Positions 20,769-31,509 of a DNA stretch of 64,000 nt are shown here, one piece after another (positions within the stretch are counted from its first letter, which is position 1; each line of letters begins with the position of its first letter). This stretch comes from Isoetes taiwanensis (Eukaryota; Streptophyta; Lycopodiopsida; Isoetales; Isoetaceae). The position numbers and the translations under genes are program-made. The notes beneath the pieces were generated by a model, which saw only the letters and a program-made list of their open reading frames with translations, did no database searches and had not been told where the DNA came from. The stretch is taken from contig JAJEKV010000093.1 of NCBI GenBank assembly GCA_021234155.1, forward strand, positions 620,001-684,000, read 5' to 3'.

Positions 20769-23248
20769 AACAGAACAGGAAAGAGAGGATGAATGGAAGA
20801 GGCTTGGTTACTTCCAGAGCTTAGCCATGGCTGAATAAGCCAGGAGACCTGCAAAAGGCAGCATTGCAAACTATATGCAAAAGATCATTGTAGTGCAATA
20901 AGCTTTTATGAAAATATTGAAAATAAGAAAGATAGATTGAGCAATCTATTTTTTGGGCCTCTTTCATTCCTTACTTTGGGAGATGATGTTATAAGACTAC
21001 ACTTTATTGCCCCATTTTGTATCGAAAAAAAAAATTTGAAAAATTATTGTTTTGGTGTGTTATGGGATTTGTGCAATATTTAATTTTTTATATGTTATTT
21101 ATGAACTTGCCAATGTTTTTTGAAATTTTTTTTTTTTTTCGAACAAAAAAAAGCATCTCCCATAACATACCAAAACAATAATTCTAAGAGATTGCTTGTC
21201 ATGTATAATTAAGGTACATTAGCTTACAGAGGATTAGGATGTTAAATTGCCAAAGAAATAGAATCATGTACTCTTATCATGCACCTAGAGTCAAAGTGAG
21301 AATCTGAATTTGCTCCTAGGCGCACGGTGAAAGTACCTGCCCCATTTTTGGACATTAGACGTGAGTTTTTACTAAGGGCAGGTCACATGAAGAGGTCAAT
21401 ATCTAGCATTAGATGTCAATGACTCAAAACGGAGGGGTCTCATGGAAGTTTTTGACATGTACGGTTTCACGTTGACATCGATCCATTCCATTGGCTCTCC
21501 CCTTAGTTGTAGTTGAATGGATTCATGTCAATGTGAATCTCTTGGATCTCAACACGTGGCAGACTTTAGGGCATTTGGCAGTGATCCACAAATTAATGGG
21601 AAGAAGACAGCTCTGCTGCCGCTGATCTTCATGTGAACCTAACAAAATTTAAGCCTTCATGTTGACATGAAGGAGTCATTGTTGACACCTTCATGTGACC
21701 ATACTGTAAGTAAGAGGTGAATATGTAGAGCTAGAATCCACCCTTAATTTTTGCATTTGACTTCATTTGAACCCCAAATACACCATGTACTCTTACCATA
21801 CACCAAAAACCAAGGTGCATCTCAGTTTCGTCCCAGGCGCACGATGAGAATTCCTCTCGCTTTGAACCTTGATAACTTGCTTAAATTGACTAAAATTTGT
21901 TGAGAATTCCTCTCGTTTTAAACCTCAATAACTTGCTCCAAATTGATTAAAATTTGGTGCAATAAAGATCATTAGAGAGTCATGCATGCACTTTTGACAT
22001 TAAACTATAACAGAACAGGAAAGAGAGGATGAATGGAAGAAGCTTGGTTACTTCCACAGCTTAGCCATGGCTGAATAAGCCAGGAGACCTGCAAAAGGCA
22101 GCATTGCAAACTATATGCAAAAGATCATTGTAGTGCAATAAGCTTTTATGAAAATATTGAAAATAAGAAAGATAGATTGAGCAATCTATTTTTTGGGCCT
22201 CTTTCATTCCTTACTTTGGGAGATGATGTTATAAGACTACACTTTATTGCCCCCATTTTGTATCGAATTTTCTTTTTTGTAAAATTATTGTTTTGGTGTG
22301 TTATGGGATTTGTGCAATATTTAATTTTTTATATGTTATTTATGAACTTGCCAATGTTTTTTGAATTTTTATTTTTTTTTTCGAACAAAAAAAAGCATCT
22401 CCCATAACATACCAAAACAATAATTCTAAGAGATTGCTTGTCATGTATAATTAAGGTACATTAGCTTACGGAGGATTAGGATGTTAAATTGCCAAAGAAA
22501 TAGAATCATGTACTCTTATCATGCACCTAGAGTCAAAGTGAGAATTTGAATTTGCTCCTAGGCGCACGGTGAAAGTACCTGCCCCATTTTTGGACATTAG
22601 ACGTGAGTTTTTACTAAGAGCGGGTCACATGAAGAGGTCAATATCTAGCATTAGATGTCAATGACTCAAAACGGAGGGGTCTCATGGAAGTTTTTGACAT
22701 GTACGGTTTCACGTTGACATCGATCCATTCTATTGGCTCTCCCCTTAGTTGTAGTTGAATGGATTCATATCAATGTGAATCTCTTGGATCTCAACACGTG
22801 GCAGACTTTAGGGCATTTGGCAGTGATCCACAAATTAATGGGAAGAAGACAGCTCCGCTGCCGCTGATCTTCATGTGAACCTATCAAAATTTAAGCCTCA
22901 TGTTGACATGAAGGAGTCATTGTTGACACCTTCATGTGACCATACCGTAAGTAAGAGGTGAATATGTAGAGCTAGAATCCACCCTTAATTTCTGCATTTG
23001 ACTTCATTTGGACCCCAAATACACCATGTACTCTTACCATACACCAAAAACCAAGGTGCATCTCAGTTTCCTCCCAGGCGCACGATGAGAATTCCTCTCG
23101 CTTTAAACCTCGATAACTTGCTTAAATTGAGTAAAATTTGTTGAGAATTTCTCTCGTTTTAAACCTCAATAACTTGCTCCAAATTGATTAAAATTTGTTG
23201 CAATAAGATTGTTAGAGAGTCATGCATGCACTTTTGATATTAAACTAG
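20769..23248. repeat. 1,240-bp tandem duplication (two copies)
   Basis: TAACAGAACAGGAAAGAGAG begins at 20769 and again at 22009. The two units run in parallel to TTAAACTA at about 22007 and 23247 with scattered substitutions and a few small indels. Each unit also holds an imperfect internal repeat of CATGTACTCTTA(T/C)CAT(G/A)CACC with GGCGCACG(G/A)TGA. I see no coding region or transposon termini. The GCCATGGCTGAATAAGCCAG segment near 20825 and 22066 is not part of a long frame. Confidence 0.95.
21042..21183. repeat. Inverted repeat inside the first 1,240-bp unit
   Basis: AATTATTGTTTTGGTGTGTT(ATGGGA) at 21042-21067 pairs with TCCCATAACATACCAAAACA(ATAATT) at 21158-21183, with about 90 bp between and one mismatch. 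The same structure recurs at about 22282-22423 in the second unit. It may be a degenerate MITE caught up in the duplication. Confidence 0.75.
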
Positions 23249-23519
23249 CATGCTTTTTTTATTGAGCACTACCCCAAATGGCCTCAAAAGTTTCAAGCCC
23301 TAAAATCTTAGAATCGGGATTTGCCTATAATTAAAATATACATTCAATTTAGCCTTACATGTTCTATCTTAGCTCCTAGCTGATTTTTCTGATCATAGAA
23401 GAACCCAAGAATCTGTTTAGCAAAGTTAGCTAGCGCTTCAGCATTGATGGTATTCATATCATATGTGTATATTGTAAATATGTATTTTACATGATACTAT
23501 GGACCACAAAATTGTTGCA

Positions 23520-24640
23520 TGTCTCAACCTCTGATGCTTAGGATGTCATAATAGAGAGGCTACCGAGGCATTTTTTTGGTGGGATACTGCTAAACTTTCT
23601 TTGCCTGGAAGGGTGAGAATTGCTAAGCATGTCTTAAGCAACACTCATGCTATATGGCTTCTGCCATTCTTGCTTCCCAGTCAAAGTTTTAGGAGATTGT
23701 GGGTGTTATCAGAAATTTTATTTGGAGTGGAAATGAAGCAAGAGTCATGGTTAAGCTTGCATGGTCTAAATATATAAAACCTAAATTTGCTGGTGGTTTG
23801 GGCATGACAAGTTTCCATTATAGTAAGGTCATGATCTCTAAATTCATTCGAAGGACTCTCATGGATAAGCATGATTCTCCTGGGTTACGGTTTATTGCAC
23901 AGGCTTTTACCCATTGTATCACATTTGGTAAACCCACACTTAAATATCACGTTTGGTAAACCACACTTAAACCTGTTCTTCCATGGAGTCTATTCTATGA
24001 TTTGCAGCCTTATCCTAATGCTTCTCCATTTTTAAAGGGCTTGTTAGATTCCTGGCATATAGTCAAAAGGTTATTTTAGATCAACCCAACTGCTTCTGCT
24101 TAGCTGACTGCAGTGGAACCCCCCGGCTGACAACGCATCACTTTGCTTTACTGTGCATCCATTGACTCAAAGACATCAGAAAATGGCTGAAGTCTTAACA
24201 ATTGTGGCGTTGTATAACTCAGGCCATTTGCTGACACGTGAGACTTTTCGGTTAAAGTTTTTGTTGGGGCGATGGAATAGAGCTCTTTGGCAAAAAGTTA
24301 CTAATTATCTACAACCTATTCTATCGCAAGAATGAATGCAGACTTGTGAACTCTATGTATGTTGCTGCTTGATACTGATATTCTTCCTCCTCCTAATAAG
24401 TGCCCCCTTCAACTCCCTCCTCCTCAATGGTAGCAGATGTGGATTTGGACATGGGATAAGCTATTTCATCCTAAAGTGGCAGTACCTTGGTGACAGATTC
24501 TTCACAGATATACTCGGATTAATGCGCTTGTCCACAGGTTTGACCCTAGAATATCAAATCTATGCCTAGTATGTAAGCAGAGTTTTGAGACAATTAAGCA
24601 TTGTTTTTCATATGTGACTACCGTAGACATATATGGGATT
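23520..24640 (+). pseudogene. Remnant of an L1-like LINE ORF2 (C-terminal, zf-RVT region)
   Basis: Broken frames give KLSLPGRVRIAKHVLSNTH, then RNFIWSGNEARVMVKLAWSK and IKPKFAGGLGMTSFH, then WTWDKLFHPKVAVPW, RINALVHRFDPRISNLCLVC and FETIKHCF. This is the order found after reverse transcriptase in plant L1-like LINEs, ending in the zinc-binding zf-RVT domain (CLVC...H..F). It differs from the CRCC-type LINEs elsewhere in the window, so it is a second lineage. Reverse transcriptase itself and the 3' tail are not visible. Confidence 0.75.
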
Positions 24641-24931
24641 AGTTGTTCTTCCTCTTTCGAGTCTCAGTAACAAGTCAACAAGTATCCTTGAGGGACTCTG
24701 AGGGAGCGGAGGATTGGTGCTGGATGCGATATCGGGCTATGATAAAGCCCAAGTTTGTAACATCCTCAGGTGTCCGCTTCTATGCCTTGAAGCATATTCA
24801 TCAAGATGCAACCTCAAAACCTCGCTATAGTCTCTATTGATGGATCTGAAGATACTTAGCTCCCATGCCCCCCCTCTATAGTTCCATGGTGGAGTTGAAT
24901 TGCTGGATTGGACAAGGATTGGAGTATGCTT
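24641..24931. other. Pre-insertion flank of the copia element
   Basis: DNA between the LINE remnant and the copia element. It probably continues at 29964. No gene recognised. Confidence 0.4.
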
Positions 24932-25161
24932 TGTTAGAATATTGAGTATTGGACTTGTAAATTATGATAAAGATGCATTAGATTGCATGCATGTACATGC
25001 ACATGCCCATGCACGCATGTGATTGCATGCACAACACTTTGTATTGTATGCATGTGCATAGAGATTTATTCATTATATATATATTGGATGTGAATAAATG
25101 AGAAAGTGTCTTGGTTTGGTGAAGGATCTTGTTTATTGTTCTCCTTTACCTATTCTTTACA
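24932..25161 (+). repeat. 5' LTR of the copia element (230 bp)
   Basis: Begins TGTTAGAATATTGAG and ends CTATTCTTTACA, the usual TG...CA termini. It is rich in CATGCATGTACATGCAC-type palindromic units near 24985-25030. Presumed promoter: TATATATATATTGG near 25076. Confidence 0.95.
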
Positions 25162-25173
25162 TGGTATCAGAGC
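25162..25173 (+). other. Primer-binding site of the copia element
   Basis: TGGTATCAGAGC lies immediately after the LTR. It is complementary to the 3' end region of plant initiator methionine tRNA, the usual primer for copia elements. Confidence 0.9.
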
Positions 25174-25202
25174 TGTAGGTTGATCTTGTCTCGTTGTTCG
25201 AG

Positions 25203-28200
25203 ATGTCTAAGTTTATGAAGATTGAGTCCACTCTACAGCCTTTTGATGGAACACATTGACATTCTTGGAAGTTTCGAGTGAAGGGTTTGTTGGAAGCCGA
25301 TGATTGTTGGTCTGTGATAGGAGAGTCTAAACCACAAACTCTGACAGATGATTGGAAGGAAAAAGATCGAAGGGCGATAGCATTTCTTCTAAATGTTATC
25401 ACTGATGGTGTATTAATGCAGTTACCGGGAAGTAGTTCTATATCTTCATCATCTTCACCAACTTCTTTCACATCTGCACATGATCTTTGGGAGGCTTTAG
25501 AAGCAAAGTATGGCCAATTAACCTCTGCAGAGCTTGCTGCTTTAGAGGCAAAGTTAGATACTTTGAAGTATAAGGAAGGAGAAGACGTGGAAAAACTCAT
25601 TGTAGCTTTCAATGAGATATTTGCAAAGTTTTGTCACGCAGTCAAGCTAAGACCCAGGAGGCTCAAGTAATAGTTTTCACAAAAGCTTTTCCTCAAAGAC
25701 TTGATCCTTTAAAGATGTGCAGTGAAGGACACTTTATAAAGGTAAGTTTGTAGAAGCGTGTAGTTCCATTAAAAGTGAGCTTGAGACACAACAAGCCGCA
25801 GGATATAGGAGTAATTCTAATGAAGTGGCTCTTGCAATCTGAGGCCGCGGGCGTGGAAGAGGTCACGGTTATGTTTATCGTGGGCGTGGTCGGTGGGTGG
25901 CGAGGAGGTGTAGGTACAAGTAGAGGTACCATACAAGAAGATGGTAATGGTCGTGGAGGAGGGCGTTGACGTGATGATGGGGAGATTTGCCAATGTCGAG
26001 TGTAACTATTGCCATAAGTTGGGTCACATACAAAGATTTTGTAAAAAGAAAAGCTGATTTGTTGAGATTGTCACCGTGAGTACAAGAGCCAAAATGTGAA
26101 TGATATTGCTCCAGCAAGTAGTGCAACAAACGTTGCAATCTCGAGGTGATACAAAAATGAAAAATAAAGAAGAGATTGGTTTTTGAAAGTTATGGAGGTT
26201 GCTGATAGATATAGTAGGAGTCATTTGTGCATTGATTCTGGTGCAACAAACAATATGTTTTCATCTCGTGCTTGGTTTGATAAGTTGCAGAACACTTCAA
26301 CTACGGTGAAAGTTGGAGATGGTGATGAGAAGATTGTAGGTGGAGTAGGAGATGCACGAATCCCTTTGTCAAATGGAAAAGTTTTGCATTTTTATGATGC
26401 TTTATTGGTTTTGATTTGATAACTAATCTTGTATCGATTGGCAAAAGATTTGCGATACGGGACATCGAAAATGTTGTTTGATAGTGAATGCTGTAGAATC
26501 TTCAATCTAGATTGGGAGGTGGTTCTTCAAGTCGAACGTCGAGGTAACTTGTATGAAATCTTGGTTGATTCTGAGCAAGAGAAGTTGTTAAGTCTTGTAG
26601 CAAAACCTCCTGCATCTCAACTTGAACTTTGGCATCGTAGGTTGGCACATTTGAATGTGGCCACGATCCAACATATGGTGAAGAATCAATTGGTAAGCGA
26701 GATCTTAGTTGTGGACATGAAACTAAGATGAGTGTTTGTTCGGGATGCATGCTTGGAAAGATGCATGTTTTGCCTTTCAAAGACTCACGAAAGGAAAACC
26801 GGTGAAGTATTGGAGCTTGTTTCATTCGATGTTGTTGGACCCATGCAGGTTTTTCTTCTTTGAATAGAAAGTTATATTTTGTAACTTTCATTGATGATTT
26901 TAGCGAGGAAATGCAAAATGTTATTTCGAGCACAAAGGATGAAGTTTTTGGAGTTTTCAAGCAATATAAAGCAGGCGAGAGAACTTGATTGGAAAAAAGA
27001 TCAAATGTTTGAGATCGATCGTGGTGATGAGTACATGTCAAGAGAGTTCCGGGGAGTTTTGTGCTTCTCATGGAATCAAACGTGAGTATCGTGTCGGTAC
27101 ACCTCAACAAAATGGAATTGCGTAGCGTAAGAATAGAACATTGGTTGAAGCAACGACGGAGTATGTTGTGGTTATCCGGTTTACCTCTCTCTCTTTGTCT
27201 TTGAAGCGGTGAAACACGACTTGTTATGTGCAAAATCGAATTCCCACATCTGCAAGACCAGATAAAATTCCAGAAGAAGTTTGGAGTGGTAAAAAGCAGA
27301 GTGTGAAACACTTACGTTCTTTTGGGTGTTTATCTTATAGTTTTGTTCCAGATGATAATCGAAGAAAGTTGGATGCCAAAAGTGAGGACTACTATCTAGT
27401 TGGATATTCAGAAGAATCCAAAGGTTATCGTTTGTATAATCCAAGGAAGAGGAATATTCACATATCACGCAATGTAATCTTTGATGAGGCATGATTGTAT
27501 AGGAGTGATCCAACTTCAATAAGTAAAATTGATGAAGAATGGATTCCTGTGGATTGGTTGGATGTGCAATCTAATACCAAGCCATTGGAGATTGAATTTG
27601 AAGATGGAGATGAGGAGCATGATGGTGTACTCGAAGATGTTGATGGTGATGTACCTGCTGTACTTGCACCAGATGTTCAAAGAAAACGGCGTGATGTTCC
27701 TGAACAGTTATATGATCCTGAATTGTATGGTCATGGCAAGCGGACAAAGCAACCATCAAAGATGCTTTGGAAACCTGGTGAACCCCAAGAAGAAGTTACT
27801 AGTGCATGTTTTCTAGTAACTGAGCCAATATCATACAAGGAGGCAATGAAATCGAAGGATGCTGCTAAATGGTGAGAAGCAACTGATGCAGAATATACAA
27901 GTTTGATGGAGAATAAGACATGGATGTTGGCAGATTCTCCTCTTAATGATCATGTGATTGGTTGTAAGTGGGTTATGGTGCAGAAGCTTGATCCTGATGG
28001 CAAGGTGGAGAAGTACAAAGCAAGACTTGTTGCTCAAGGTTTCTCACAGATTGAAGGGATTGAGTACAATGAAAGATTTGCTCCAGTTGTGAAATCACCC
28101 ACGATAAAACTTCTTCTTGCTATGACAGCAGAATTTAACTTGATTGCAGACAATGGACGTAAAGGCAGCATTTCTCAATGGAGATCTTGAAGAAGTGATT

Positions 28201-29645
28201 TACATGAGGCAACCTGAAGGATACAATGTTCCAGGACGAGAAAACAAGGTTTGTTTATTGAAGAAGTCATTGTGGGTAAAAGCATGTTAGGGTGTCCCTT
28301 AAAAAGTATTATTTAGTGACCAAAAAAGTACCTAAAAAGGTACCCAGGACTGGGTACTGGGTACCTATGTAATATCTCAATAAAAGGTACACTCTAGAAC
28401 TTTTATATATATTTTGGTCTCCAGTAGCATTATCTTTATCTTAACTTTGAATATTAATGCGTCCTTGACTTTTATTTTGGACTTTTGTACTAGTTTTAAT
28501 GAAAACAAAAATGAAAAAGTACCCAGTTCTGAAGTACCTAGTGTATGTACTTTTGCAGGTTCCAAAAGTGGTACACCCTAACATGCTTTTACCCTTGTAT
28601 GGATTGAAACAAGCTGCGAGACAATGGTATGCATGCCTAGATCAATTTCTCAAATCAAAAGGTTTTGTGACTTCTCCAGCAGATGATTGTCTTTATATTG
28701 GAAGGTGTGATGATGTATATTTTATTGGGATTCATGTTGATGACAGTCTCATTGTTGGGAATTCACGACAATATGTGGATTTTATGAAAAATATGTTAAG
28801 TAAGCGATTTCAAATGACAGATCAAGGTTATATACATCATTACCTTGGCATGAAGGTGGAGATTGATCGAGATCAAGGTAAAGTCAAATTGAGCCAACGT
28901 GGATATGTTGAAAAGATGTTGGAGAAATTTAGAATAAGACTTGCAAACCTGTGGCAACACCAATTGTACCAGGTACTATCTTATCTATGCAGATGAGACC
29001 TAAAACACAGGAGGAGCATGAAGCAATGTTGAAGACACCATACCAAAGCTTGATTGGAGCATTGATGTACCTTGCATTGAATACTAGACCAGATATTGCT
29101 TTTGCAACAGGATATCTTAGCAGGTTTATGTCTGAACCAGGTTCTCAACATTGGCAAGCTGCTAAACGCGTTCTGCGGTATTTGAAAGGTACTATTGATT
29201 ATGGTTTAGTACTTCATGGTGGAGAAAAGTTGTTAGTATACTCAGATGCAGATTGGGCTGGTGACATTGATACTAGAAGATCCACTAGTGGTATGGGCAT
29301 TTTTCTTGATGGTGGAAGTTTAATTTCATGGAGATGTAAACATCAAGAATCAGTGGCATTATCATCAGCTGAAGCAGAGTATATAGCGGTCTCGGGTGCT
29401 GCAAGAGAAGTGGTATGGATGCGAAGACTTATGAAAAGTATTTTTATGAAACAAATACAACCAACAAAAATATTGTGCGACAATCAAAGTTGTATTGCTA
29501 TTGCGAAGAATCCTGTGTACCATTATAGAACAAAGCATATTGCTATTCGACATCATTTTATACGTCAAGTAGTAAAGAAGCGGAAGATTAAGTTGGAGTA
29601 TGTACATACTGAAACATAGGTTGCAGATATATTTACCAAACCATT
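25203..29645 (+). pseudogene. Copia gag-pol polyprotein, disrupted
   Basis: Gag starts at ATG 25203 (MSKFMKIESTLQPFDG) and meets a TGA near 25257. A CCHC knuckle CNYCHKLGHIQRFC lies near 26000, protease as CIDSGATNNMFSSRAW near 26230, and the GAG-pre-integrase motif LELWHRRLAHLNVATIQHM near 26620. Reverse transcriptase starts around WVMVQKLDPDGKVEKYKARL (27970) and continues after the MITE as YGLKQAARQWYACLDQFLKS, with HVDD in place of the usual YVDD. RNase H shows YSDADWAGDIDTRRSTSG and SSAEAEYIA. Stops near 25257, 27493, 27872 and 29618 and frameshifts near 25650, 28150 and 28950 prevent translation. The stops at 27493, 27872 and 29618 fit C-to-T changes of CGA or CAG codons. Confidence 0.9.
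28274..28594. mobile_element. MITE copy B, 321 bp, inserted in copia reverse transcriptase
   Basis: Ends are GGGTAAAAGCATGTTAGGGT and its reverse complement. TTGT occurs at 28270-28273 and 28595-28598. Removing the element plus one TTGT restores the reading AAG AAG TCA TTG TAT GGA (KKSLYG), the standard copia motif, which proves the 4-bp target duplication. The copy is younger than the copia element. It is inverted relative to copy A at 11837-12158. Confidence 0.95.
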
Positions 29646-29699
29646 GCGGCGTGCTCGTTTTGAAGAATTACGCCATATTTTGGGAGTTCAAGTGTTGGC

Positions 29700-29710
29700 A
29701 TGAGGGGGAA
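29700..29710 (+). other. Polypurine tract of the copia element
   Basis: ATGAGGGGGAA directly precedes the 3' LTR, the expected position for plus-strand priming. Confidence 0.85.
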
Positions 29711-29958
29711 TGTTAGAATATTGAGTATTGGACTTGTAAATTATGATAAAGATGCATTAGATTGCATGCATGTACATGCACATATGCATGTACATGCAAA
29801 TGCCCATGCACGCATGTGATTGCATGCACAACACTTTGTATTGTATGCATGTGCATAGAGATTTATTCATTATATATATATTGGATGTGAATAAATGAGG
29901 AAGTGTCTTGGTTTGGTGAAGGATCTTGTTTATTGTTCTCCTCTACCTATTCTTTACA
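29711..29958 (+). repeat. 3' LTR of the copia element (248 bp)
   Basis: It is identical to the 5' LTR except for two transitions (near 29900 and 29943) and an extra 18 bp (ATATGCATGTACATGCAA-like) in the CATG-rich block near 29780-29797. Confidence 0.95.
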
Positions 29959-30471
29959 TGCTTGTGGTCTTGCCCTTCATGCCCTTCTATTCTTGAATTG
30001 CTAAAAATTCTTTCTCTGAACGAAGATCGTCTTCTCTTATCCTACTTATCATGCTCGTGTAGGCATTTATTCCTGACATGGTGTGGCCCGTGTAAGATTT
30101 AGCTTCCCATTTTTCCCCTTAAAATTCTGATGTCTCAAAGTTGATGAAGCTGTCGAGCTCTTTTTGCCATAGAAGCTAGAAGCTTGTTGATCAGCATTGC
30201 GTTCGGCATTCAGGAAGGTGCTTGATTGTCATTGAGGAAGAGGTACTCTTGTCCATTGACAAAGATAGGGGATAGGCTGGTTAATGGCGCTATTCAAAGA
30301 CAATGCTCATCAGTTTCAAAACATTGCATCTCCTCTACGGCTTCTTTCTCTTTGCTCGAGTCCATGTTGTCTGTGTCCTCGACATCATCGAGCTTGCCGT
30401 CTTTAAATTATTGTCCCCCCTGCTACTGTAGCCTTATATGTCGAAGAGTATGAATTGACCTGTCTTAGAGT

Positions 30472-31210
30472 CTAGGGGCTCAGGCCAAATGGCTGGATTG
30501 AGGACTCATCTATAACATTCTTAGCTCTATAAGCCAAAAAGATAGCCAAAGCAGCATTGTAAGAGAAGCATCTAATGCCATTAAAGTTTACGGCTATGTA
30601 ATTCGATATATGTTGGGCTTTGTTTGACATGACCTTGATTGTTGGCCCTTGTCTTAAGGGTTTTCCTGTCGTGGTCTTAGATATCCAGTATCCTTCACAT
30701 GGAGTGACTTGAACTGCACTAGATCCTATCTTCTGTTGAGATTCTGCCATGATGGTCCGGTGGAAGGGAGTGGAAGCTAATGTGGCCTACAAGTCGAATT
30801 ATGTTTGGAAAAGACTAAAGATCCTACCATCATCATGTAAGGATAATTGGTTCTTCACTTTCTTGAAGCAGAAATCCATGCTAAGATTGTAGGTTACTAG
30901 AAGATCCGGCTACATTAGGAGGTGCCATATTGCAATACAAAGTAAAACAAGATGCTAACGCATCAATGGGTTGCCCTTTGGTTACTTTGGACATTTTAGA
31001 ACCATTGGGGTGACCCAAACTGCAAATTAAACGATGGTGTTTTTGGGATTGGAAGTGACTGTAGGAGATGCGCTCTATGGTGTTATGATATGCTTCTATA
31101 GATGCATTGACAGTTTGAGTTGCATATGGTAGCTTGTTTGTAGTTCTAATCCATTGGTTTATGACATTCAAACGTACGGTAATATTATTATAAACATTTG
31201 TAGGTAACAA
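30472..31210 (-). other. Coding-like fragment, possibly transposase-derived
   Basis: Two minus-strand frames: 31210-30881 (NASIEAYHNTIERISYSHFQ, followed by SLGHPNGSKMSKVTKGQP) and 30750-30472 (VQVTPCEGYWISKTTTGKPL, then FSYNAALAIFLAYRAKNVID). The NxxIEAYHNxI pattern recalls the region before the SWIM zinc finger in MULE/FAR-type transposase proteins, but no SWIM motif is visible. I do not recognise the product with confidence. It could equally be a lineage-specific host gene fragment. Confidence 0.3.
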
Positions 31211-31509
31211 TAGCTAATGATATCAAATGTTTGTTACTGTAGCATTTGTTTGGAAGAGAAACCATCAAAATCAAAATGAACAAAGGTTGTGATGATAAGA
31301 TTAGAATAGTCTTTTATTTTATGAATTAATATTACAAGACAGAATGCTGAATGTGCAGTATGATCAGCGGCATTAAATTCAACTTTAATTGAAATAGACC
31401 ACAATTATGCATGTAAGAATGCATCCATTTATCTTTTTTCCTAATAATTAAGTAAAATTCTTAAGCAGTTAGTTACAATATACCATCGCTGGAGTTACTG
31501 GAAAACTAT

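Larger units (their letters stand above)
24932..29958 (+). mobile_element. Ty1/copia LTR retrotransposon, structurally complete but mutated
   Basis: The element spans two LTRs (230 and 248 bp) flanked by the exact 5-bp duplication TGCTT (24927-24931 and 29959-29963). A primer-binding site TGGTATCAGAGC follows the 5' LTR and a purine tract (GAGGGGGAA) precedes the 3' LTR. Gag, protease, integrase, reverse transcriptase and RNase H follow in copia order. At least four in-frame stops and several frameshifts break the single expected frame, and a MITE splits reverse transcriptase. The two LTRs differ by 2 substitutions and one 18-bp length change, which implies recent insertion. Confidence 0.95.

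Noticed and set aside
22177-22407. 76-codon hydrophobic frame in the second 1,240-bp unit
   Set aside because: It is AT-rich and not preserved in the first unit, so it is a chance frame.
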